A stretch of DNA of 9,292 nucleotides from assembly GCA_029259995.1 (NCBI GenBank), contig JAJDEC010000291.1:1-9292 (forward strand). Reading direction: 5' to 3'. The position numbers and the translations under genes were made by a program. How positions within the stretch are numbered: position 1 is the stretch's first letter; every line of letters starts with the position of its first letter. Positions 1 to 6,789 of the stretch are shown here, piece by piece. This DNA is from Phycisphaerae bacterium (GTDB lineage Bacteria; Planctomycetota; Phycisphaerae; UBA1845; UTPLA1). The notes beneath the pieces were generated by a model. The model worked only from the letters and a program-made list of their open reading frames with translations, was not told the origin of the DNA and ran no database searches.

Positions 1-1525
1 ACGTCAAGATGACGAATCCAACCAGGAAACAAGTGAACAAGGCGATCGCTCCCATCCTCGTGGAGCGTGTCGCCTTCACCACGGCGATCGACCAGATTGC
101 AAAGAGCGTGACAAATACCGTTCCGGGATTGACCAGCGTGATGACGATTTGCGGGACATGGGCAGTCGCCGCCCAGTTACGCAACCATCCGAATGTGACG
201 GTAAACCACAGCATGGCAATAACCGTCACACTCCCGAAGATCGCGCTTAGCCCCGCCACGCGACGCCCTCGCGGGCCACTGAACCAGATGCCGACGTCCT
301 CTTTCTCTCGATCAAGGAATGGCACCAGCGCGATTCCCAAAACAACGATGGCGGGTATCCCGACGCCTCCCATGAACGCTGAATAGGAAACCAATTCCTG
401 AAGCCCCAGGAAATACCACGGCGCTTTCGCGGGATTCTCGGGAATCGAGGGATTCGCCATTTCCTTGAGCGGCGCGTCGAACCAGAAGCCCAATATGAGC
501 ATGAGCAGCACCGTCGCCATCGATACGGCGGCGATAACGTACAGAGCGTTGGGCCAGGCCGTCACTGTATTGCGCAGCTCGAGATTGACTGCGGGCGTGC
601 GCCCCTTCATCAAGCCCATTAATCCATAGGTCTTGATTGGGGGCGTCTGCAGGTTGGCTCCCGGCTTCTCGGTCGCGGGCAATTCATCGGCCGACGACGG
701 GCGCGCCAATCCCCCATCTTTGCGAACTCGCCAGAAATGCACGCCGAGCAGGACGCAGGTGACCACCGGAAGCACAATGACATGAAGCACATAGAAGCGA
801 ATGAGCGCCTCCTGCCCGACCATGTGCGCGCCGAGCAGCAGTTCCTTCTGCATGCCGCCGACGTCAAACGCGCCAGTGATCCCAACGGCGTCGGTCACTT
901 CCCGTGGCGATTGGGCGATATTGGCACCGATCGTCACCGCCCAATAGGCAAGCTGGTCCCACGGAAGCAGATAGCCTGTAAAGCTGAGCGCCAACGTCAG
1001 CACAAATAATCCCATTCCCACGACCCAATTGAACTGTCGCGGTTTCTTGTACGCCGACGTGTAAAACGCCCGGGCCATGTGAAGAAACACGCCGGCAACC
1101 ATCGCGTGAGCGGACCATCGGTGAACATTGCGAATGAGGCGTCCCGTTGGCACGACGTGCATGATGTCAAGCACCGAGCCGTGGGCCTGATCGACTGCGG
1201 GTTTGTAGTACACCATGAGGAGCACACCCGTGAAGCACAGGATGACAAACAGCGCAAATGTGGCCACGCCCAAGCCAAGCGTGGTAGCCGCCTTGAGGGA
1301 ATGCAGATGGATGCGGACGGGAAGGATATGCAGAAAGAAGTTTGACACGACTGTCTGAGACTTGCTTCGTTCCGACGTCGGCTTTCCGTGTCGAATGAGC
1401 GAATCTCGAAACTCGCGGGGTGTCGTAACGAGGTTGGTCCAGAACTCGCGAAGGGCGCTTCTGGGGGGATCATCCGCGGGAGAATTCTCATGCGTTGGAG
1501 CAGTCTTGATTTCAATCTTGGTCAT
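1..1525 (-). CDS. Fused cytochrome b (b6/subunit IV type) of a Rieske/cytochrome b complex; C-terminus cut off by window edge
   Basis: The frame stays open for 508 codons from the ATG at 1525 to base 1, so this is a partial gene. It encodes the membrane core of a quinol-oxidising bc/b6f-type complex. The N-terminal cytochrome b half has two heme-ligand pairs: H135/H149 within RNVHRWSAH...FLH (HX13H), and H248/H263 (HX14H, the b6-like spacing). LPWDQLAYWAV follows the first pair. From about residue 300 a subunit-IV-like half follows in the same chain, with the Qo-site motif as APWY (A368-Y371, bases 413-424) in APWYFLGLQEL instead of PEWY. About 60 hydrophilic residues precede the first family-like stretch (SNFFLHILPVRIHLH). 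I chose ATG 1525 because GGGAG (1533-1537) lies 7 nt upstream. An in-frame GTG at 1606 overlaps the Rieske stop but has no ribosome site. It is the third gene of the operon. No c1 or cytochrome f gene is visible before the edge. Confidence 0.93.
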   Translation of the reverse strand, partial: MTKIEIKTAPTHENSPADDPPRSALREFWTNLVTTPREFRDSLIRHGKPTSERSKSQTVVSNFFLHILPVRIHLHSLKAATTLGLGVATFALFVILCFTGVLLMVYYKPAVDQAHGSVLDIMHVVPTGRLIRNVHRWSAHAMVAGVFLHMARAFYTSAYKKPRQFNWVVGMGLFVLTLALSFTGYLLPWDQLAYWAVTIGANIAQSPREVTDAVGITGAFDVGGMQKELLLGAHMVGQEALIRFYVLHVIVLPVVTCVLLGVHFWRVRKDGGLARPSSADELPATEKPGANLQTPPIKTYGLMGLMKGRTPAVNLELRNTVTAWPNALYVIAAVSMATVLLMLILGFWFDAPLKEMANPSIPENPAKAPWYFLGLQELVSYSAFMGGVGIPAIVVLGIALVPFLDREKEDVGIWFSGPRGRRVAGLSAIFGSVTVIAMLWFTVTFGWLRNWAATAHVPQIVITLVNPGTVFVTLFAIWSIAVVKATRSTRMGAIALFTCFLVGFVILT

Positions 1526-1598
1526 CGCGACGCTCCCGCCATCATCGGGTTCTTCGCACGAAATCTCGATGTACTCATTCGTCGCTCCATGGCTCCGC

Positions 1599-2093
1599 TC
1601 AAACACTTAAGATCGTGTCGCTCGGCACCTCTCGCAATGTGTCCGCTACCAGTTGCCCTTCCGGAGAGATCGTCAATTCCACGGGGACGAGCCCCCGTGG
1701 CGAAGGACCGCCGGTGAGATTGCCCACGCTGTCAAACTTCGAGCCGTGACATGGACAACTGAATCGGCCCGCATCATTGCGCTCCGCGATGCAGCCCAAA
1801 TGAGGACAGACCGACGAAATCGCGTGAAACCCGCGCTCATTTCGAAACAACCACAATCGATGTTTGGAGAAGTAAGTCGCGGAGTTCACTGAGAATCCGG
1901 ACGGGATTCCAAGCTTGACGCGAGAATTCGACTCAGGAAACACCGACGGCATCGGCAGCCGCAGAGCGCCGAGCATTGCCATCACGAATGCTGCGATGGC
2001 CGACCACGCCGCCGACAGGCCGAGAAAATCGCGCCGTGTCGCGGGTGCCTTGAATCGTTCGCTGCCTTCCAGCGGAGTGCTGTTTTCAGACAT
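1599..2093 (-). CDS. Rieske [2Fe-2S] iron-sulfur protein
   Basis: A 164-aa Rieske subunit, the carrier that takes the first electron from quinol at the Qo site of cytochrome b and passes it to a c-type or other periplasmic acceptor. Both cluster motifs are intact: CPHLGC (C96, H98, C101) and CPCHGS (C113, C115, H116). C96, H98, C113 and H116 should bind the cluster, and C101 and C115 should form the stabilising disulfide. GGPSPRGL (128-135) matches the usual proline loop. The N-terminus has a twin-arginine signal (TRRDFLG, residues 19-25) followed by a hydrophobic stretch to about residue 46, as expected for a Tat-exported, membrane-anchored Rieske protein. The ATG at 2093 is preceded by GGGAAGG 5 nt upstream. 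The gene begins 12 nt after the oxidoreductase stop, and cytochrome b follows 73 nt downstream, so the three genes are almost certainly co-transcribed. Confidence 0.96.
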   Translation of the reverse strand: MSENSTPLEGSERFKAPATRRDFLGLSAAWSAIAAFVMAMLGALRLPMPSVFPESNSRVKLGIPSGFSVNSATYFSKHRLWLFRNERGFHAISSVCPHLGCIAERNDAGRFSCPCHGSKFDSVGNLTGGPSPRGLVPVELTISPEGQLVADTLREVPSDTILSV

Positions 2094-2105
2094 CGATTCC
2101 TTCCC

Positions 2106-4058
2106 TCATGACTCCGCCGCAACCGCCCATTGCGCAGAGAAATTCAACCTCTCCATGGTGATAGCCCCGACGGGACAGCGCTGCTCGCACAACGCGCACC
2201 TGATGCACTTCGCTTCATCCTTGATAATGGCGGACATCTCGGAAAGCTCCGCATCCGCGTATCGCGCTTGCAGCAGGTCCGAAAGATTCGAATCGCCGAC
2301 GAGTTGGTCGCACGAGACCAGTTTCAGACACAGTTCCGGGCAGACATCGGCGCATCCGCCGCACAAGATGCACTTCTCAGAATCAAATATCGTGTTGACG
2401 CCGCAGTCGAGACAGCGACACGCTTCCATCGTCGCCTGAGATTGCGCATAGCCGGTTTCCACAATACTGGATTGCGAGCCCCTTCTTTCGACGGCGGACG
2501 CTGTCGGAATCGCCGCGCGCGGCAGCTTCTCATAGTCGGCTTCGCGCTTGAATTCGGAGATATTCAGGTGGACGAAGTCATAATGCGCTTCAAGCCGTTC
2601 GCCGGACACGTGCGCGTGAATCGTCCTGGCGCATTTCTTTCCGCTCGCTACGGCGTCAATAAGCAATCGCGGGCCATATGCGATATCTCCCGCGACAAAG
2701 ACATCCGCCGAGCTTGTGCGAACGGCGTCGGAGTCGCATTCGATCATTCCGCGCTCAGTCAGCCTGATGTCGCCGTCCGGATCGATGAAAGACAAGTCCG
2801 GCTGCTGCCCGACTGCCCAGATCACGGTATCGACGTCAATCGTGGTGATGTCCGACTCATCGAATTGCGGCGCGAATCGCCGTTGGTCGTCGAACACACG
2901 CAAGCACCGCTTGAAGCGCGCGCCCTTGATCTTCCCGCTTTCATCCCGAACAATATCAAGCGGCCCCATCGATGCGTGCAATACGACGCCTTCCTCGTGG
3001 CCCTCGATGATCTCGACGTCATCCGCCGGCATCTCGTCGAGACTTTCCAGGCAGCACAAGTGCACTTCACGCACTTTGCTCTGACGCAAGACACTGCGTG
3101 AGACGTCATAGCCCACTTGGCGGATGACCGTACGAGATACGTCGTACGCCACGTTGCCGCCACCGATGACCAGAATCCGCTCGCCAAGTTCTTCCAGCGT
3201 CGATGCAGGCCCTCGGTTGTTCAGCGACACGTCGCGGAGGAATTCCACGCCACCGAGAACCCCTGGACCCTCGCCTCCCGGAATGGGAATTTTTCGAGAA
3301 CGCTTTGCACCAACCGCGATCACCGTTGCCACGTGCTCGTCACGAATCCTGGCGAGAGAAATGTCCTTGCCGACCTGCGTATTGCAAACGAATTCGACGC
3401 CCAGCTGCCGAATCACCTCGACTTCGGCGCGTATCAAGTCGCGTGGCAGCCGATATTCAGGTATACCCACTGCGAGCATGCCGGCGGGCACCGGCTCCAT
3501 TTCGTACACGACGGGCCGGTATCCAAGGAGCGCCAGATCATGCGCACAGGCGAGCCCGGCGGGGCCAGAGCCGATGATGGCGATCTTCTTGCCGCCGGCG
3601 TTTCGCCCCAGTTCGCCGCCACGACGATCACAAATCGCGGACAATTCCTCGGGGCCGCTGCACGCCAACTCACCGCGATGGGCCAACACACGTTGGAGCA
3701 TTTCGATCGGTTTGCGCGTCTTTTCGATCGACGATTCCGCACCGTATTTCTCCGTGACGAATCGCTTCAGAGCACGAATTGACACGGCCGCATCAATATC
3801 GGCACGGCGGCATGCCGCCTCGCACGGGGCCCCGCAAACACGACCGCAGATGCTCGCCAGAGGATTCGGCCCGCGCGCAATAAGATATGCATCTTCGAAA
3901 TCACCTCGCGCGATGGCTCGAACATAGCCTCGGGCATCCGTGTTGACTGGACATGCGTACTGGCATTTGACCTGCCTGCGCCAGTACTCTTCATTCGGAA
4001 TCTCGACGGCGAATTTCCGCATATCTGATTGAGACGATGATCTTCGACTTCTCGCCAC
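2106..4058 (-). CDS. FAD/NAD(P)-binding iron-sulfur oxidoreductase (GltD/NfnB-like) with C-terminal ferredoxin domain
   Basis: 650 aa. Residues 30-90 form the GltD/dihydropyrimidine-dehydrogenase-type iron-sulfur domain (CQYACP with C32/C36; C71, C75, C79, C83 in ICGRVCGAPCEAAC). An FAD-binding fold follows (GSGPAG at 163-168), then an NAD(P)H Rossmann motif (GGGNVA, 299-304) and the second FAD contact (VFVAGDIA, 454-460). The C-terminal ferredoxin-like part carries two 4Fe-4S motifs: CILCGGCADVCP (C563-P574) and CIRCALCEQRCP (C618-P629), plus a CRCLDC cluster at 547-552. No transmembrane segment is seen, so it is probably cytoplasmic or bound to the membrane complex. It is first in an operon with Rieske and cytochrome b, implying electron exchange between NAD(P)H and that complex. 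The substrate and direction cannot be read from sequence. The start used is GTG 4058 (AGGGA 6 nt upstream); ATG 4022, which begins MRKFAVEIP, lacks a ribosome site but may match relatives better. A 12-residue internal duplication lies at 305-328. Confidence 0.93.
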   Translation of the reverse strand: MARSRRSSSQSDMRKFAVEIPNEEYWRRQVKCQYACPVNTDARGYVRAIARGDFEDAYLIARGPNPLASICGRVCGAPCEAACRRADIDAAVSIRALKRFVTEKYGAESSIEKTRKPIEMLQRVLAHRGELACSGPEELSAICDRRGGELGRNAGGKKIAIIGSGPAGLACAHDLALLGYRPVVYEMEPVPAGMLAVGIPEYRLPRDLIRAEVEVIRQLGVEFVCNTQVGKDISLARIRDEHVATVIAVGAKRSRKIPIPGGEGPGVLGGVEFLRDVSLNNRGPASTLEELGERILVIGGGNVAYDVSRTVIRQVGYDVSRSVLRQSKVREVHLCCLESLDEMPADDVEIIEGHEEGVVLHASMGPLDIVRDESGKIKGARFKRCLRVFDDQRRFAPQFDESDITTIDVDTVIWAVGQQPDLSFIDPDGDIRLTERGMIECDSDAVRTSSADVFVAGDIAYGPRLLIDAVASGKKCARTIHAHVSGERLEAHYDFVHLNISEFKREADYEKLPRAAIPTASAVERRGSQSSIVETGYAQSQATMEACRCLDCGVNTIFDSEKCILCGGCADVCPELCLKLVSCDQLVGDSNLSDLLQARYADAELSEMSAIIKDEAKCIRCALCEQRCPVGAITMERLNFSAQWAVAAES

Positions 4059-4143
4059 TCAGTCCCTGCCCGACGAAAGCAGCACGCATTCGCGCGCGAG
4101 TGAAATCGCCAAAGACCCGTCGAAACGGTCCCCTCTCTCGATT

Positions 4144-4161
4144 TCCATATCAGGATATGGA
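4144..4161. promoter_or_regulatory. 18-bp palindromic operator candidate
   Basis: TCCATATC-AG-GATATGGA has two perfect 8-bp arms and a 2-nt centre. The size and symmetry suit a dimeric helix-turn-helix regulator. It covers the putative -10 of the leftward promoter and lies about 220 bp upstream of the rightward one. No regulator gene is in the window, so the factor is unknown. Confidence 0.45.
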
Positions 4162-4179
4162 GATTTCATCGCCGGTCAA
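4152..4179 (-). promoter_or_regulatory. Candidate sigma70-type promoter for the leftward oxidoreductase-Rieske-cytochrome b operon
   Basis: Reading the minus strand, TTGACC (4179-4174) is followed after 16 nt by TATCCT (4157-4152). These match the -35 consensus at 5 of 6 positions and the -10 at 4 of 6. Transcription would start near 4145, leaving a leader of roughly 90 nt before the GTG at 4058. The -10 hexamer lies inside the 18-bp dyad at 4144-4161, which would make the promoter repressible. Promoter consensus is only loosely known for Planctomycetes, so this is a suggestion. Confidence 0.33.
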
Positions 4180-4242
4180 GCAGAAACTCGCCGCCCATGT
4201 CAATTGTCAACTCCGGACTTGAATCGCTCGACAGCATCGGAC

Positions 4243-4270
4243 CCGACACTTCAAACGCTTTGAATGTCGG
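4243..4270. repeat. Inverted repeat (hairpin or operator) in the divergent region
   Basis: The left arm CCGACACTTCAAA pairs with the right arm TTTGAATGTCGG around a 3-nt CGC loop. This gives 12 base pairs with a single bulged C at 4249. No T-run follows directly on either strand, so it is a poor intrinsic terminator. It sits between the two candidate promoters, so it could be a second regulator site (core TTCAAA-CGC-TTTGAA) or a structured element in a divergent transcript. Confidence 0.45.
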
Positions 4271-4377
4271 TATCGATTTTCATGGCGAATCGAATGTAAT
4301 CGGCGCACCCAATGGGCACCAAAATCGTACGGGTTAAATGGGATCGGTGGTTACCGCTCCATGGCACGGCACAATCC

Positions 4378-4407
4378 TTGACATGGCACACTTCGTTCGA
4401 ATACATA
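4378..4407 (+). promoter_or_regulatory. Candidate promoter for the multiheme cytochrome gene pair
   Basis: A perfect -35 hexamer TTGACA (4378-4383) is followed after 18 nt by TACATA (4402-4407), a weak -10; TATAGA at 4410-4415 is a better hexamer but too far away. Transcription would begin near 4414, about 60 nt before the ATG at 4474. This position argues against translation starting at the upstream ATG 4312. Confidence 0.33.
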
Positions 4408-4461
4408 GCTATAGACAACTCGGTCTTGCCGGTTATCGAAATCCCAGTAACACGCCTCGGC

Positions 4462-4466
4462 GGGGA
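4462..4466 (+). promoter_or_regulatory. Ribosome binding site deciding the start of the multiheme cytochrome
   Basis: GGGGA lies 7 nt before the ATG at 4474. The in-frame ATG 54 codons upstream lacks such a site and would add a non-membrane, non-family stretch, so 4474 is preferred. Confidence 0.55.
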
Positions 4467-4473
4467 TGAAGTC

Positions 4474-6789
4474 ATGGCAAAGCACATCGACGCACCCGCA
4501 GAATGGCGGCGCGCTTTGACAGGACCGGCGCTTGGGCTTCTGCTGTTCGAGACGCTTTCGGGCTTGGCCATCTATCTACTCCCGTTTTCAGAACTGAATC
4601 AATTCAACGTACTGATCCACACGGCGATCGGGATTCTCATGATCGCGCCGGTCGGTTGGTACCTGTGGCGGCATTGGCGTCAACGATATCGCGGGAATCT
4701 GAACCACTTTCAATTGCTTGGGTATATCTCCGCGGCCGCCCTGCTCACGCTGGTTGTGAGCGGATTAGTGCTGACATGGCAAGCCTTGTTCGCTACGCGT
4801 ATCAGTTACATGTGGGACTACGTTCACATCGTCACGACATTCGTGTTCGCTGCTGGTCTCGCGACACATCTGCTGCTGCTCGTCATTCGGAAGAGCAACA
4901 ACCCGAACGTAAGGGCAGCGCTGCACAGCGCCTACGCGAAATGCCTGCAACGGACAGCGATCTGGTGCGGCGTGCCGGTAATCGTGTGCGTCGCCCTGGC
5001 GCTTCGTTATCAGCCTGTCACATTCGACGAGAGCTTTCCAGAGTCGTACCGCCTTACGTATGGCGACGATCGGCCATTCGCGCCCAGTCTCGCGCGCAAG
5101 GACATGATTCCGGTCGTTGGGCGGTTCAAGAACCGGGTGGCCTCGATCCTGAACATCGGCGAAGATTCGGAGATCATTCTCAAGATCGCGCCGGATCCCA
5201 TCAACCACGTTGGTGTTGTGGGAGTTACCGAGCGGCTTTGCAAGGACCTCGATCTGTCGCCGGATCAACGGACGCGGCTCGACGGCGCGTTCGCCGAGAC
5301 CCGCGACGCATTTCGTCGGCAAGGTCGGATCGACGCGCGCCAGCTTGCCGGCTCGGCCGGTTGCGGTACAAGCGGATGTCACAGCGAGATCGTCGACGAA
5401 TGGGCTCCGAGTGCCCATCGTTACTCGTCCATGGACTTCGTCTTCCAGGAGGTGCAAGTCAACATGGCGGAGGAACTCGCGCCCGAAGCCACACGCTACT
5501 GTGCCGGCTGCCATGACCCGATTGCGCTCTTCAGCGGCGCGAAAAACGTCGGAAATGAAACGCTGAGTGCGGAGGGCGCTGACGAGGGTACGTCGTGCCT
5601 CGTCTGTCACAGCATGGTGCAGACCGACATTCGGGGCAACGCCGACTACACGATTGAGCCGCCGCCGCGGTACATTTACGAACTCAAAGACGGCGGCGTC
5701 GCCAAGCTTCTCAGTGACTTCCTGATCCGGGCTTATCCACGACAGCACATCGATTCGTACGCACGTCCCTTGTACAAGACAGCCGAGGTGTGCGGCGCTT
5801 GCCATAAGCAATACATCGACGAGGAACTCAACGAGGCCGGTTGGGTTCAGGGACAGAATCAATACGACAGCTGGCGCAAGAGTCGTTGGCACGAACCGGG
5901 TGATGCGACGAGGACTGTCGGCTGTCGCGAATGCCACATGCCGCTCGTCGACTCAAACGATCCGGCGGCTGGTGATACGGGGGATTTCAATCGAAGCACC
6001 AACGACAAGAAGCACCGCAGCCATCGCTTCCTCGCAGCAAACCAGTTTGTCCCGCGGCACCACGATCTGCCGGGCGCCGCGGAGCATTGCGACCTGACTG
6101 TTCAGTGGTTGAGAGGCGAATATGAGATTCCCGAAATCGCCGATCGATGGACGAAAGGGCCGGTGATACGGCTTGACCTGAATACGCCCGAGACCGTCCG
6201 CCCAGGTGAATCGGTGCGGATTCAGACAATTCTCACGAACAACAAGACCGGCCACGACTTCCCGACCGGCCCCTTGGACATGATCGAAGCGTGGGTAGAA
6301 GTCAGCGTGACCGACGAACACGAGCGATTGGTCTATGCCTCTGCGCAACCCGACGAACGAGACTATCTCGTCGATCCAAAAATCGTCTTCAAGGCTGAGC
6401 CGATTGACAAGTCGGGGAATCTCATTGGAAAGCATGAGCTCTGGAACAAAGTAGGTACGCGATACAAGCGGTCAATGTTTCCCGGCTTCGCCGATACGTC
6501 GGAATTCGTTTTTGCGTGTCCGGCGATGCCGTCATCACCCGAATTTCGCCCTGATCTGAAAGACGAGGAGCGGGAATTTTCCGTCCCGCATGAATACATG
6601 GGAACGGAACTCCGCGTCACAGCGAGGCTCTGGTATTGCAAGTTTAGCCCGCAATTCCTGGATCGCCTGTTCGGTGCGGATGCCAACATGCGCAGCGAAG
6701 TGACAGAAATGTCGAGTGCCGAATCTGTCATTCGGGTCGATCACAGCACAGGGAGGTCGGCCACCGATGCCGCGTCTTCGGCAGGATAA
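4474..6789 (+). CDS. Membrane cytochrome b domain fused to a periplasmic pentaheme c554-like cytochrome c
   Basis: 771 aa from ATG 4474. The N-terminal part has five predicted helices (about 16-38, 46-68, 78-102, 112-138, 160-178). Positive loops RHWRQRYR and RKSNNPNVR fall on the cytoplasmic side, which places the rest in the periplasm. Helix 2 carries H49 and H67 and helix 4 H118 and H132, a layout fit for two b hemes. The periplasmic part has five c-heme sites: CGTSGCH (C297, CX4CH), CAGCH (C343), CLVCH (C375), CGACH (C440) and CRECHMP (C484). H315 in EWAPSAHR and H517 in HRSHRF are possible sixth ligands. A beta-rich C-terminal region follows, with the NKTGHDFPTG motif (H594) that recurs in multiheme cytochromes. 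The likely role is electron transfer between the quinone pool and periplasmic redox partners. The c554/c-prime family resemblance is recognised by pattern only; a catalytic role (reductase or oxidase) cannot be excluded. It overlaps the next gene by 23 nt. Confidence 0.9.
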   Translation: MAKHIDAPAEWRRALTGPALGLLLFETLSGLAIYLLPFSELNQFNVLIHTAIGILMIAPVGWYLWRHWRQRYRGNLNHFQLLGYISAAALLTLVVSGLVLTWQALFATRISYMWDYVHIVTTFVFAAGLATHLLLLVIRKSNNPNVRAALHSAYAKCLQRTAIWCGVPVIVCVALALRYQPVTFDESFPESYRLTYGDDRPFAPSLARKDMIPVVGRFKNRVASILNIGEDSEIILKIAPDPINHVGVVGVTERLCKDLDLSPDQRTRLDGAFAETRDAFRRQGRIDARQLAGSAGCGTSGCHSEIVDEWAPSAHRYSSMDFVFQEVQVNMAEELAPEATRYCAGCHDPIALFSGAKNVGNETLSAEGADEGTSCLVCHSMVQTDIRGNADYTIEPPPRYIYELKDGGVAKLLSDFLIRAYPRQHIDSYARPLYKTAEVCGACHKQYIDEELNEAGWVQGQNQYDSWRKSRWHEPGDATRTVGCRECHMPLVDSNDPAAGDTGDFNRSTNDKKHRSHRFLAANQFVPRHHDLPGAAEHCDLTVQWLRGEYEIPEIADRWTKGPVIRLDLNTPETVRPGESVRIQTILTNNKTGHDFPTGPLDMIEAWVEVSVTDEHERLVYASAQPDERDYLVDPKIVFKAEPIDKSGNLIGKHELWNKVGTRYKRSMFPGFADTSEFVFACPAMPSSPEFRPDLKDEEREFSVPHEYMGTELRVTARLWYCKFSPQFLDRLFGADANMRSEVTEMSSAESVIRVDHSTGRSATDAASSAG
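6751..6756 (+). promoter_or_regulatory. Ribosome binding site inside the cytochrome gene, deciding the CRTAC1-family start
   Basis: GGGAGG lies within the last codons of the upstream cytochrome gene, 10 nt before ATG 6767. It is the strongest Shine-Dalgarno match in the window and supports the downstream of two in-frame ATGs. Confidence 0.6.

Larger units (their letters stand above)
4059..4473. promoter_or_regulatory. Divergent intergenic control region
   Basis: These 415 bp separate the leftward Rieske/cytochrome b operon from the rightward multiheme cytochrome pair. No convincing gene is seen. An in-frame ATG at 4312 would extend the cytochrome by 54 residues, but that stretch is polar, has no family character and contains the best rightward promoter. 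The region holds a candidate promoter for each strand and two inverted repeats, listed separately. A short 7-bp tandem (TGTCAAT, TGTCAAC) is also present near 4199. Confidence 0.7.

Noticed and set aside
9..386. 125-residue plus-strand frame at the left edge
   Set aside because: It is antisense to the C-terminal half of cytochrome b, which reads without interruption through this stretch.
997..1515. 172-residue minus-strand frame overlapping cytochrome b
   Set aside because: It is on the same strand but shifted by one base. The other frame gives a continuous cytochrome b with all four heme ligands, while this one gives Ser/Arg-rich noise.
2130..3101. 323-residue open frame on the plus strand
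   Set aside because: It lies wholly opposite the flavoprotein gene, whose product has clear domains and intact cofactor motifs. This frame has no recognisable motif and no ribosome site.
4312..4473. N-terminal 54-codon extension of the multiheme cytochrome from ATG 4312
   Set aside because: The extension is polar, precedes the first membrane helix without family likeness, contains the best -35 hexamer, and lacks a ribosome site. ATG 4474 has GGGGA at good spacing.
4765..5937. 390-residue open frame on the minus strand
   Set aside because: It is antisense to the heme-motif-bearing cytochrome gene. The frame is open because of GC-rich codon structure and shows no family features.
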